DNA of 64,000 nucleotides from NCBI RefSeq assembly GCF_030122845.1, contig NZ_CP126084.1:1054001-1118000 (forward strand), written 5' to 3'. Source of the DNA: Paenibacillus woosongensis (GTDB lineage Bacteria > Bacillota > Bacilli > Paenibacillales > Paenibacillaceae). The stretch's first letter is position 1. Every line of letters begins with the position of its first letter. Both the position numbers and the translations under genes were made by a program. Shown piece by piece: positions 8,536 through 16,314 of this stretch. The notes beneath the pieces were generated by a model. The model saw only the letters and a program-made list of their open reading frames with translations, ran no database searches and had not been told where the DNA came from.

Positions 8536-8928
8536 GTGAGTATTGAATTTGATAATAACTTGCCGATTTATTTGCAGATCATGGACTATATCAAAAGAGA
8601 AATTGTGACGGGCAAGCTGAAGGCGGGAGACAAAATTCCGTCGGTCCGAGAGCTTGCTGTGGAGCTGCAAATCAATCCGAATACCGTGCAGCGGACGTTC
8701 CAGGAGCTGGAGCGGGAAGCGATTGTAGAGACTAGAAGAGGGTTAGGAAGATACGTGACAAGTGAGGAATCGAAAATTATGAGGATCAAAAAGGAAATGG
8801 CCGGAGATTTGCTGGAACGATTCATTCATGGAATGCAGGAGCTCGGATTCTCGAGTGAGGATATCGCTTCGATCGTTGCTGAAGCAGTTCAAGACGGGGC
8901 AAACGAATCAAATCGATCAAACGGTTAG
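8536..8928 (+). CDS. YtrA-subfamily GntR transcriptional regulator
   Basis: This is a 130-residue repressor. Residues 8-75 are a GntR winged helix with the family pattern LPIYLQIMDYIKREIVTGKL, then KIPSVRELAVELQINPNTVQ (recognition helix) and the wing ETRRGLGRYV. The short tail of about 50 residues, instead of a ligand domain, is typical of the YtrA group, whose members regulate ABC-exporter operons in which they are encoded. It starts at GTG 8536 after GGAAAGGGG. It sits between two ATPase/permease pairs, all in one direction, and the palindrome at 6743-6772 is its likely operator, so autoregulation is expected. Confidence 0.92.
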   Translation: MSIEFDNNLPIYLQIMDYIKREIVTGKLKAGDKIPSVRELAVELQINPNTVQRTFQELEREAIVETRRGLGRYVTSEESKIMRIKKEMAGDLLERFIHGMQELGFSSEDIASIVAEAVQDGANESNRSNG

Positions 8929-8986
8929 TATTGCTAGGCAGGATCATCAGTATTGAATCATCAGTATGAGAAGGGGAACGAGTATA

Positions 8987-9682
8987 GTGGAAAATATACT
9001 GGAATTTCAAAGTGTATCCAAATCCTATGGTTCCAAAAAAGCATTGCACGAGGTGTCATTCACCGTCGGGGTTGGTAAAATCGTAGGCCTTTTGGGAACG
9101 AACGGGAGCGGCAAAAGCACGATTATGAAAGTTGCGGCCGGTCTGATCCAGGCGTCGCAGGGAACGGCTGCGGTTCTTGGGACTCCCGTCGGTCTGAAGA
9201 CGAAATCGGACGTGTCCTTTATGCCGGATCAGCCGTTGACGGAATCCTGGATGAAGGTCCGTGATGCAGTAAGGTTTTATCAGGATTTCTATCATGATTT
9301 TGACGAAGAGAAGGCGCGCCGGATGCTCGACTTCATGAACCTGAATGAAAAGGAGCGAATCACCTCCTTGTCCAAAGGGATGAACGAGCGGCTGCATCTG
9401 ACCTTAACTTTATCTAGAAATGCCAAGCTGTACTTGCTGGATGAGCCGATCGGTGGGGTGGACCCGGTAGCCCGGGATAAAATTCTTGATGCGATCGTGG
9501 AATTCTATAACGAGGACAGCAGTCTGCTGATCTCTACCCATCTCGTGCGGGATATCGAACGGATTTTTGATGAAGTGATCTTTATTCGCGAGGGTGAAAT
9601 AGTGATGCAGCAGGAAGTAGAGGAGCTGCGGATGAAGTATGGAAAAAGCGTGGATGACATGTTCAAAGAGGTGTATGCGTAA
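8987..9682 (+). CDS. ABC transporter ATP-binding protein (second pair)
   Basis: This is a 231-residue ATPase with Walker A GTNGSGKST (residues 36-44), a divergent signature motif (LSKGMNERLHL), Walker B LYLLDEPIGGVDP and the H-loop STHLVRDIERIFDEV. It has the compact YtrB-like form without a long C-terminal tail. The frame can begin at ATG 8966, but no ribosome site precedes that; AAGGGG lies ten bases before GTG 8987, which is preferred. The stop overlaps the next start in a TAATG arrangement, so the permease is coupled. It is probably the ytrB-like member of the operon; in B. subtilis such operons answer to cell-wall antibiotics, and that link is by analogy only. Confidence 0.88.
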   Translation: MENILEFQSVSKSYGSKKALHEVSFTVGVGKIVGLLGTNGSGKSTIMKVAAGLIQASQGTAAVLGTPVGLKTKSDVSFMPDQPLTESWMKVRDAVRFYQDFYHDFDEEKARRMLDFMNLNEKERITSLSKGMNERLHLTLTLSRNAKLYLLDEPIGGVDPVARDKILDAIVEFYNEDSSLLISTHLVRDIERIFDEVIFIREGEIVMQQEVEELRMKYGKSVDDMFKEVYA

Positions 9683-10440
9683 TGTTGAAGCTGCTTAAGT
9701 ACGATTGGAAGCGAAATGCGAATTTGTCGCTGGGGCTGCTCGCTGTGCTGGTTTTTCTGCAAATCGTCATCGGGGTCGTAGGCAATGTCAGGGGTTGGGA
9801 GCAGTCGATCATATTTGTCCTCTCCTTTATGTTGTATACGATGACCGGGATCATTCTAATCATCATCGCCTCCAAGACGTTCGATAATAATATAAAGGCT
9901 TATAGCCGCAGGCTGCTGCCGGTTCGTCCGGTCTGGACGGCCGTATCCAGCATCGTGCTGTGGTGGCTGTTTACTGCGGTGTTAGCGGGAATCGCCTTGC
10001 TCCACTATTATATTTATGTTAGTTTGGTCCATTCGACCCCGGTGTGGCCGGAGGAAATAATGGTAACCAGCCTGCTGGAATTGTTTAAATTCATCTTCGC
10101 CATCTTCTGGACGCTCACCTATTTGATGCTAATGATCCTCTTGTCGATGACGATCGGGGCCAGCGTCAGCCTGCGCGGCAAAGCCGGCACATGGGTGGGG
10201 ATCATAGCATTTTTCGTAATTCAATATGTATTAAGCCTTGTAGAGAGCGCGCTGTTCGGCGGATTTGACGCGAAGCTGTTTAGCATAGGTGTTATAGAAT
10301 CCTCCAATGATTCCATTAACGCCCAGGTCATGTCGAGCGCGCCGATGCTGCAGATAGGGCAGCTGCTGTTTGATGGAGCCATGTTTGCCTTGATGCTGCT
10401 GCTGATCAACTATTTATTGAGCAAGAAGGTTGAAATATAG
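9682..10440 (+). CDS. ABC exporter membrane subunit
   Basis: This is a 252-residue polytopic membrane protein, with about six hydrophobic segments including LSLGLLAVLVFLQIVIGVV, FVLSFMLYTMTGIILIIIA and the C-terminal LLFDGAMFALMLLLINYLL. It carries no catalytic motifs. It begins on the stop codon of the preceding ATPase gene and is the last gene of the five-gene operon, so it is taken as that ATPase's permease. Similar proteins accompany YtrB-like ATPases. A hairpin at 10443-10471 ends the operon. Confidence 0.8.
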   Translation: MLKLLKYDWKRNANLSLGLLAVLVFLQIVIGVVGNVRGWEQSIIFVLSFMLYTMTGIILIIIASKTFDNNIKAYSRRLLPVRPVWTAVSSIVLWWLFTAVLAGIALLHYYIYVSLVHSTPVWPEEIMVTSLLELFKFIFAIFWTLTYLMLMILLSMTIGASVSLRGKAGTWVGIIAFFVIQYVLSLVESALFGGFDAKLFSIGVIESSNDSINAQVMSSAPMLQIGQLLFDGAMFALMLLLINYLLSKKVEI

Positions 10441-10442
10441 AA

Positions 10443-10471
10443 GAGCCCATTCGCATTTACTCGATGGGCTC
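10443..10471. terminator. Convergent hairpin between the exporter operon and a minus-strand gene
   Basis: GAGCCCAT (10443-10450) pairs with ATGGGCTC (10464-10471). The last codons and stop of the minus-strand gene lie inside it. Reading leftward it is followed by a T-rich stretch, so it may serve both transcripts. Confidence 0.55.
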
Positions 10472-10816
10472 TAGGCTGATCGATCTAACTCTGAGATCCG
10501 ATCCGTATTCCAGGATGGCGTTTACGGCAAACGCTGCGGGGGAGACGCTTCCCGGGACAGTAGCGGTAATTACGCCGTCGGCAGCGCTGTATCCGATGAC
10601 CGAGCCGAACGAAACCTCCTCATTCCAGAGTACCGCATCCGACTCGAGGTAGTTTTGTTCCACCTGATCGGTGTCTGTCGTCACGATGACCCTGACTTGG
10701 TTCTGCTCATGCTGGACATCAGAGGTTACCTGGTCTTTAATGGCCTGAAGAGGGTCTTCAAGCGATAGCTCAGACAAGTCCTCCTTGTTCAGCACATGGA
10801 TTTCCTGTTCGTTCAT
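10457..10816 (-). CDS. Hypothetical protein, possibly with a lost 5' end
   Basis: The product has 119 residues, is acidic and soluble, and was not recognised. The sequence is rich in Val, Ser and Glu, with alternating patterns (VRVIVTTDTDQV, ILEYGSDLRVRSISLEPIE) suggesting beta structure. The same frame stays open for about 30 further codons upstream of the ATG (…DEQHEIIIILTTGYGTG) without a normal start codon. No well-spaced ribosome site precedes ATG 10816. It may therefore be the remnant of a longer protein or use an unusual start. It is separated from the DUF1129 gene by a terminator, so it is probably transcribed poorly or from its own promoter. Confidence 0.45.
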   Translation of the reverse strand: MNEQEIHVLNKEDLSELSLEDPLQAIKDQVTSDVQHEQNQVRVIVTTDTDQVEQNYLESDAVLWNEEVSFGSVIGYSAADGVITATVPGSVSPAAFAVNAILEYGSDLRVRSISLEPIE

Positions 10817-10902
10817 TCCTGTTCCGTAGCCCGTGGTCAGGATAATAATGATTTCATGCTGCTCGTCGCGATGGATGTCTGTGATATGAACGGCGGCTTA
10901 AA

Positions 10903-10928
10903 GGCCAAGCAGGATATGCTGCTTGGCC
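10903..10928 (-). terminator. Terminator after the DUF1129-like gene
   Basis: GGCCAAGCAG (10903-10912) and CTGCTTGGCC (10919-10928) form a perfect 10-bp stem. It lies 33 bases past the stop of the minus-strand membrane-protein gene. Only a short T-run follows in that direction. Confidence 0.6.
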
Positions 10929-10960
10929 CCTTTGTGTGTACTATGCCCAGTAGAATGGTA

Positions 10961-11674
10961 TTAAGGCTTGCTCTTTCGGCCAAAAATCAGCTTATGGCCG
11001 ATAATGCCAATCATGAAAATGATAAGGCTGTCCCAAGGCGAGACGGTGAAGGCGGGCAGCAGCCAGTTTAACCCAAGGCCGACTACGCCCACGGCTGCGG
11101 CAATTCCGATATAAACCCCGAGTGTCTTCGGGTCGAATTTCGCTGGCTGGAGCTTGGAATGCTCCTGCTCTTGCTCTTGTCCTGCTTTGCGCTTCGTTCC
11201 CGGGCCGAGATACCGGGTAACCCCTTCGACAAGCGCGATCGAGAGAACGGCGATGACAAGCAGCGAAGCTGTGCTGATCCGGGTGTATTCCAGTTCTCCG
11301 CCAAACCATTTGCTGAAGAAGCCAGTGAGCATGTAAATAAAGAATACCCAAGTCAGAGCGACCCAGGGAATCATCGTATAATATTTGATTTTTTCCTTCA
11401 AGGTTCGCGGCTTTTTCATCATGACGTCATCCGCAAGCTGCTCGCAGTAAGCTCTTGGATCGTCGCCGAATAATTCGGCAGCGGAAATATTCTTTTCTTG
11501 ATTTTTAATAATGCGCCGGGCCAGCTCTAGAAGAACTTCTTCACCCTTCGCCTCCGTCAGCGAACTGGAACCGGAGCGGAAATACATCACCATTTCTCCG
11601 AAATAAGCCTCATTAGCCGGGGACATCTGCCCTCTTAATTGATTCGTCTCTCTGATCATTTCGTGAATGTACAT
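10961..11674 (-). CDS. DUF1129-like membrane protein
   Basis: This is a 237-residue membrane protein of unknown function. Residues 1-100 are a soluble helical part (NEAYFGEMVMYFRSGSSSLTEAKGEEVLLELARRI) resembling the N-terminus of the DUF1129/YhgE-like family. Four membrane segments follow: MIPWVALTWVFFIYMLTGFF, STASLLVIAVLSIALVEGV, LGVYIGIAAAVGVVGLGLNW and the C-terminal SLIIFMIGIIGHKLIFG. The open frame extends far upstream, but GGAAGGAGAG sits exactly before ATG 11674, and the upstream translation looks non-coding, so the short form was chosen. It is divergent from the small gene at 11923 and lies alone in its transcript. Confidence 0.75.
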   Translation of the reverse strand: MYIHEMIRETNQLRGQMSPANEAYFGEMVMYFRSGSSSLTEAKGEEVLLELARRIIKNQEKNISAAELFGDDPRAYCEQLADDVMMKKPRTLKEKIKYYTMIPWVALTWVFFIYMLTGFFSKWFGGELEYTRISTASLLVIAVLSIALVEGVTRYLGPGTKRKAGQEQEQEHSKLQPAKFDPKTLGVYIGIAAAVGVVGLGLNWLLPAFTVSPWDSLIIFMIGIIGHKLIFGRKSKP

Positions 11675-11922
11675 GAATCTCTCCTTCCAGGCGGATTGGC
11701 TAATTATGCAATCTCCCAATTCTGTATGTGAATTACCGATTTTCTCCAGTAGTATACTGTATATTTCACGTCTCCCGCAAGGGTCCTCGGAAGTGTCGCC
11801 GGAGTGAGTCTGGAGAATCACCGGAGGAGCTGGAATAAAAATACGCCGTCCCTCCAACACTATAAAGCAGGAAGAAATGAGCGGCATTTCTTCCGAGATT
11901 ACAAGAAGCGAGGTGCACAGCC

Positions 11923-12144
11923 ATGGGAAAGTTCCACTCGGAGCTGACTCGGAAATATTTGCTGAATAGCCAATCGAGGGGCAGTCTTGAAGAAGTGACG
12001 GAGATTGATGCCGAGGAGGAATTCGCGGCTCAGGAGCAGCCGTTGCAGGACGATGAGCCATGGCTTGCCGGGGACATACCGGGGGGCGGCTCCAGCGAAG
12101 GCCAGGAGTTGACCCAGAATTATTTTCGGCAGTATTATGATTAA
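11923..12144 (+). CDS. Small acidic hypothetical protein
   Basis: This is a 73-residue product, not recognised. It starts MGKFHSELTRKYLLN, is strongly acidic in the middle (EIDAEEEFAAQEQ) and ends LTQNYFRQYYD. It has no membrane segment or signal. A ribosome-site-like GAAGCGAGG precedes ATG 11923. The gene is alone between a divergent membrane-protein gene and a promoter for the hydrolase. The 248-bp gap to its left shows no clear hairpin or riboswitch. Codon use looks like that of neighbouring genes, which favours a real gene. Confidence 0.5.
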   Translation: MGKFHSELTRKYLLNSQSRGSLEEVTEIDAEEEFAAQEQPLQDDEPWLAGDIPGGGSSEGQELTQNYFRQYYD

Positions 12145-12156
12145 TTCAGGAAACGA

Positions 12157-12213
12157 TTGACACTCAGCCTCCTGAGATGCTAAGATAAGTTTATAATTCA
12201 TATTAAACTTATC
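12157..12213 (+). promoter_or_regulatory. Promoter and palindromic operator for the hydrolase gene
   Basis: TTGACA (12157-12162) and TAAGAT (12181-12186) are 18 bp apart. Overlapping the -10 box and the start region is a perfect inverted repeat, GATAAGTTTA (12184-12193) and TAAACTTATC (12204-12213). Its A/T-rich arms suit a protein-binding site better than an RNA hairpin. Confidence 0.65.
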
Positions 12214-12257
12214 GGATTAATTGATATATTGCGTGGCATAAAGGGAGGCTTGAGCGG

Positions 12258-13088
12258 ATGGAACGGCAAATCGTGATTAACCATGGAGAAGAGAAAATAA
12301 CGGCCAGTATTCATTACCCAGGCGAGACGGTTAAGAGAGAGGGGCGCTGCAAGGACCGCGTGCCGCTGATCATCATCTGCCATGGATTCGTCGGCAGCCG
12401 GATTGGCGTGGACCGCTTGTTCGTAAAGGCGGCCCGTGAGCTCGCTTCCGAGGGCAATCTAGTTGTCCGGTTCGATTATATCGGCTGCGGAGAGAGCAGC
12501 GGAGAGTACGGACAGGAAGGCATCGACTCCATGATCGCCCAGACGCGCACGGTTCTGGATTACGGATTGAGCTGCGGGGACATTGATCCCACGCGGGTCA
12601 TTCTTATCGGGCACAGCCTCGGAGGCGCAATCGCACTTCTTACCGCCGTACGCGACCGCCGCGTCAAGAAGCTTATTCTGTGGTCTTCTGTCGGCTATCC
12701 TTTCAATGACATCGTTAAAATTACGGGCCGGAACGTCTACGATGAAGCGCAGGAGAAAGGTGTCGCCGACTATCTCGGTTACGGATTCAGTCCGGTGTTC
12801 TTTGACTCGCTTGGCACCTATCAGCCGTTCCAGGAAGCGATTAAGTTTAGCGGGGACGTGCTTGTTGTTCACGGCACTTCTGATGATGCAATCCCTGTCG
12901 ATTATGCGTTCCTGTTCCAGAAGGTATTCTGGATGCGTCCGGAAGGCCGCTGCGATAAGGAAATTATTTTTCAGGCTGACCACACCTACTCCTCTGGCGA
13001 GCATCGCAGTCAATTGCTGCTGAAGACGAAGGAGTGGCTGAATCAGCTGGAAGCTGTTCAGAGCGACTGGCAGCACTGGATGATATAG
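12258..13088 (+). CDS. Alpha/beta hydrolase (serine esterase/peptidase-like)
   Basis: This is a 276-residue cytoplasmic alpha/beta hydrolase of the S33/“YitV-FrsA-like” type. It has the oxyanion-loop motif CHGFVGSRIG near residue 41 and the nucleophile elbow GHSLGG with Ser120. The acid residue is in VVHGTSDDAIP, and the catalytic His is in FQADHTYSSGEH. The compact core without a large lid suggests an acyl esterase or peptidase; the substrate is unknown. AAGGGAGGC before ATG 12258 is a strong ribosome site. It is monocistronic, with its own promoter-operator and a terminator at 13136-13167. Confidence 0.88.
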   Translation: MERQIVINHGEEKITASIHYPGETVKREGRCKDRVPLIIICHGFVGSRIGVDRLFVKAARELASEGNLVVRFDYIGCGESSGEYGQEGIDSMIAQTRTVLDYGLSCGDIDPTRVILIGHSLGGAIALLTAVRDRRVKKLILWSSVGYPFNDIVKITGRNVYDEAQEKGVADYLGYGFSPVFFDSLGTYQPFQEAIKFSGDVLVVHGTSDDAIPVDYAFLFQKVFWMRPEGRCDKEIIFQADHTYSSGEHRSQLLLKTKEWLNQLEAVQSDWQHWMI

Positions 13089-13135
13089 CAAGGCGTCTGA
13101 TACAGGAAAAATCATATCCGCAGGACTCTCAAGCG

Positions 13136-13167
13136 CAGTGCCGTAAACAACGGCACTGTTTTTCTTT
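13136..13167 (+). terminator. Intrinsic terminator of the hydrolase gene
   Basis: CAGTGCCGT (13136-13144) pairs with ACGGCACTG (13150-13158) around a 5-base loop, followed by TTTTTCTTT. Confidence 0.92.
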
Positions 13168-13180
13168 GGCTAAAGTCTTT

Positions 13181-13207
13181 TCGACATATGGACAATCAGC
13201 GTATAAT
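13181..13207 (+). promoter_or_regulatory. Probable promoter of the DUF3048 gene
   Basis: A perfect -10 box TATAAT (13202-13207) follows a weak -35 candidate, TCGACA (13181-13186), with short 15-bp spacing. It lies 35 bp before the start codon and just past the preceding terminator. Confidence 0.5.
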
Positions 13208-13241
13208 ATGAGGAAAAACATGGTGCTCGGAGGATATGATT

Positions 13242-14321
13242 TTGAAATGCTCAAATGGATTGAAACGATCAAAGCATGCGCTGCTGCTCTTATTGTTGTC
13301 TAGCTTATTTATTATACCTGCTTGCGGGCAAGGGAAAGCTGCCGTCATAGGCGGGGGCCAGATAGAGGACATCCCTGTGCAAATGGAGGAGCCGGTTGTA
13401 GAGGAACCGCCCGTAGTCTTTAAGGCGCCGCTGACCGGTCTGCCGGTAGAAGAGCCGATTACCCGGAGGCCGTTCGCAGTAATGATTAATAACGCCCCGG
13501 CCGCCAGGCCGCAATCCGGCTTGGGACAAGCGGATATCGTGTATGAAGTTCTGGCGGAGGGCGGGGTGACCCGGATGATCGCCATTTATCAAAGCGGTGA
13601 CGAGGCAACCCGGATCGGGCCGGTGCGCAGCATACGCCCTTATATGATTGATCTTGGTGAAAGCCATCACGCCGTGACTGTCCATGCGGGAGCCAGTAAT
13701 GACGCGTTTGCCATACTTCAGCAGCAGCGCAAGGAGGATCTCGACGAAATTACGAATGCTGGTGCATATTTCTGGCGGGATAAATCGCGGAAGGCGCCTC
13801 ATAACCTGTATACCAATTTGGAGCAGCTGCTGGAGGGAGCGGTTAAACGGGGTTATGCAACCGAGCAAGAGGAGGCAGTTCCGACCTATCCATTCCGCAA
13901 TGAAGAGGACCCGGGAGAAGGATTGCCGGCCGGGCAGGTCGAGGTTAAATTTCAACTTAATAATTATCGGGTAACTTATGAATATGACTCCGGTACGAAG
14001 CTGTACAAACGATTCATTAACGATGCGCCGCATAACGATCTCGATACAGACACCCAGCTGACTGCGGCCAACGTCGTCATTATGGGAGCAGACCATAAAG
14101 TGCTGGACGATGTCGGACGATTGGCTGTTAACCTGGAAACGGGCGGAGAAGCGGTTATTTTTCAGCGCGGGAACATGATTCGCGGCCAGTGGATACGGAA
14201 GTCTGGCGATATTATCCGTTTTGTGAAGGATAATGCGGAGATTCCATTTTACCCTGGGATTACATACATTAACGTTGTGCCAAATGAGCCGGGATTTGAC
14301 AGTCGTTTTACAGCTGAATGA
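13242..14321 (+). CDS. DUF3048 lipoprotein (YerB-like)
   Basis: This is a membrane-anchored extracytoplasmic protein. A lipoprotein signal (basic KRSKHA, the hydrophobic LLLLLLSSLFIIP and lipobox Cys) occupies residues 1-29. A disordered Pro/Glu linker follows. The DUF3048 N-terminal domain begins at PLTGLPVEEPITRRPFAVMINN and runs through the hallmark RIGPVRSIRPYMIDL; the C-terminal DUF3048 domain ends at FYPGITYINVVP. The length (about 359) matches B. subtilis YerB. An ATG at 13236 lies too close to GGAGG; TTG 13242 has proper spacing and is preferred. Function is not established; it is probably involved at the cell envelope. Confidence 0.88.
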   Translation: MKCSNGLKRSKHALLLLLLSSLFIIPACGQGKAAVIGGGQIEDIPVQMEEPVVEEPPVVFKAPLTGLPVEEPITRRPFAVMINNAPAARPQSGLGQADIVYEVLAEGGVTRMIAIYQSGDEATRIGPVRSIRPYMIDLGESHHAVTVHAGASNDAFAILQQQRKEDLDEITNAGAYFWRDKSRKAPHNLYTNLEQLLEGAVKRGYATEQEEAVPTYPFRNEEDPGEGLPAGQVEVKFQLNNYRVTYEYDSGTKLYKRFINDAPHNDLDTDTQLTAANVVIMGADHKVLDDVGRLAVNLETGGEAVIFQRGNMIRGQWIRKSGDIIRFVKDNAEIPFYPGITYINVVPNEPGFDSRFTAE

Positions 14322-14513
14322 GTCGAATAATAGGAAAGTATTTCATCCTCATGCAATATAAGGGATAGGAACCGCTAACAAAGGGGTATTATAATGTGAA
14401 GACGTGAAATGTTTGTAACAAAAGTATTCACGTTGTCGCTAATTGTGTTAAGATATTCAGGGTTATGTCATCCGAGTGTATCAGAAACACATGCAGAGAA
14501 AAGGGGATAAGAG

Positions 14514-15128
14514 ATGCGAGCGAAAAAGAAGGATATCTTTTTCCAGACGTTAGAAAATATGGCGGATACGATCGTGCATTCGGCGGATTATTTCGCCCAG
14601 CAGGTATCGGAGCTTAAGGATGTAGAGCAATTCGCAAAGCAAATGAAGGAATTCGAGTCGAAATGTGACGGTTTTACGCACACGATTATTGTCGAACTGA
14701 ACAAAACGTTTATTACACCGATTGAACGTGATGACATCATGAACCTGACGACGACGCTCGACGATGTGATAGATGGACTGGAGGCAACGACCTCCCGCTT
14801 CTTCATGTATCATTTGAGCGAGCCGGACGAGCATATTGTTCAATTTGCGGAAATACTGCGTACCTCTGCTTACGAAATTCAAAAGGCAGTACATTTGCTA
14901 TCCCAGAAAAAATTGCTTGCGATTCGCGAGCATACGATTCGACTGAACGATCTCGAGAACCAGGGGGACGAGCTGCTGCGTATTTGCATTAACGAGCTGT
15001 TCGCCAAGGTAACGGATCCGATCGTTCTGATCAAGAAGAAGGAAATTTACGAACGTCTCGAGACGACAACGGATGCGTGCGAGCACGTTGCCAATATGCT
15101 GGAATCCATTATCATGCGCAATTCATAA
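14514..15128 (+). CDS. DUF47 phosphate-transport accessory protein
   Basis: This is a 204-residue, all-helical, PhoU-like protein of the DUF47 (YkaA) family. It is soluble and cytoplasmic, with family segments FFQTLENMADTIVHSADYF, PIERDDIMNLTTTLDDVIDG and KKEIYERLETTTDACEHVAN containing acidic/His clusters that can bind metal. It sits 88 bases before a Pit phosphate permease, the conserved pairing seen in many bacteria, and probably modulates that transporter. AAAAGGGG precedes ATG 14514. The roughly 190-bp gap upstream is A/T-rich with promoter-like pieces, but no box pair with good spacing stands out. Confidence 0.92.
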   Translation: MRAKKKDIFFQTLENMADTIVHSADYFAQQVSELKDVEQFAKQMKEFESKCDGFTHTIIVELNKTFITPIERDDIMNLTTTLDDVIDGLEATTSRFFMYHLSEPDEHIVQFAEILRTSAYEIQKAVHLLSQKKLLAIREHTIRLNDLENQGDELLRICINELFAKVTDPIVLIKKKEIYERLETTTDACEHVANMLESIIMRNS

Positions 15129-15216
15129 GAAACTTCGCTTTATCATTCAATTTTCCGGGAGGTTGGAATTGCGCGGATAATATACAAATACAACGATCTG
15201 TGCAATAAATGAGACT

Positions 15217-16206
15217 ATGGATACGAGTTTAATCATCATACTGATTGTCATCTTTCTGGCGCTGGCCTTCGACTTCATCAACGGCTTTCATGATACTGCC
15301 AATGCGATTGCGACCTCGGTATCGACGCGCGCGTTAAAGCCGCGTACCGCGATCATGCTTGCCGCTGTCATGAACTTTGTCGGAGCCATGATGTTCACGG
15401 GCGTCGCGAAGACGATCGGCGGCAGCGTAGCCGACCCAGCCAAGCTGGATAACGGTCTGGAGATCCTTGTCGCAACATTGCTCGCCGCGATTATATGGAA
15501 TTTGGTTACCTGGTGGTTCGGTATCCCTTCCTCATCTTCGCATGCTTTGATCGGTGCCCTGGCCGGGGCGGTATTTGTCGGCGCCGGCTCCGAGAACCTG
15601 AACTGGAGCGGGTTTACGACAATTATTGAAGGACTTATATTTTCTCCGCTGATTGCTTTTGCTATCGGTTATGTCGTGATGATGGTCCTGAAATGGGTGT
15701 TTGCAAAGCGCAGCCCGCATACGGTCAATAAGGGGTTCCGCTCGATGCAGGTCATTACGGCGGCCATTCAAGCGTTCACACATGGTACCAACGACGCTCA
15801 GAAGGCGATGGGGATTATCACCTTCGCCCTTGTCACAGCCAATTATCAGGATAATATGGACGTTCCTTTATGGGTTAAGATCGCGGCAGCAACAGCGATG
15901 GCACTAGGCACTTCGATCGGCGGCTGGAAGATCATCAAGACGATGGGGACAAAAATATTCAAAATCGAGCCTATCAACGGGTTCGCGGCCGATCTGTCGG
16001 CGGCATCGGTTATTTTTGGCGCCACGTTATTCCATTTGCCGGTGAGTACAACGCATGCCATCACGTCCGCGATCCTTGGCGTAGGATCGGCCAAACGCTT
16101 CTCCGCCGTCAAATGGGGAGTTGCCGGACGAATCGTCGTCGCTTGGGTGATTACGATTCCGATTGTAGCCGTCCTGGCCGGATTAATATATATCATACTG
16201 TTCTAG
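15217..16206 (+). CDS. pit: Inorganic phosphate transporter, PiT family
   Basis: This is a low-affinity phosphate:cation symporter of 329 residues with about ten membrane segments. The two PiT signature repeats are visible: DFINGFHDTANAIATSVST near residue 17 and AFTHGTNDAQKAMGIITFAL near residue 188. The second half also has the duplicated VSTTHAITSAILGVG segment. The length agrees with the shorter bacterial Pit proteins. It is the partner of the DUF47 gene immediately upstream. Its ribosome site is weak, so translation may depend on the upstream gene. A terminator follows at 16216-16260. Confidence 0.95.
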   Translation: MDTSLIIILIVIFLALAFDFINGFHDTANAIATSVSTRALKPRTAIMLAAVMNFVGAMMFTGVAKTIGGSVADPAKLDNGLEILVATLLAAIIWNLVTWWFGIPSSSSHALIGALAGAVFVGAGSENLNWSGFTTIIEGLIFSPLIAFAIGYVVMMVLKWVFAKRSPHTVNKGFRSMQVITAAIQAFTHGTNDAQKAMGIITFALVTANYQDNMDVPLWVKIAAATAMALGTSIGGWKIIKTMGTKIFKIEPINGFAADLSAASVIFGATLFHLPVSTTHAITSAILGVGSAKRFSAVKWGVAGRIVVAWVITIPIVAVLAGLIYIILF

Positions 16207-16215
16207 CCTGTAACG

Positions 16216-16260
16216 AAAAAGCCAATCACTTAGGATTTATGCCAAGGGTTGGCTTTTTTA
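16216..16260 (+). terminator. Intrinsic terminator of the phosphate-uptake operon
   Basis: AAAAAGCCAA (16216-16225) pairs with TTGGCTTTTT (16249-16258) across a loop of about 23 bases. The arm itself supplies the T-run. Confidence 0.8.
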
Positions 16261-16314
16261 GATATGTGTGGTGTCTATGAGAATAAATATGGAAGCGGGC
16301 AAGGAGGCTGGAGC

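Noticed and set aside
14322-14513. Pho-box-like pieces before the DUF47-pit operon
   Set aside because: TGTAACA and TATTCAC-type strings occur, but without the repeat spacing of PhoP sites. The best -35/-10 candidates are badly spaced.
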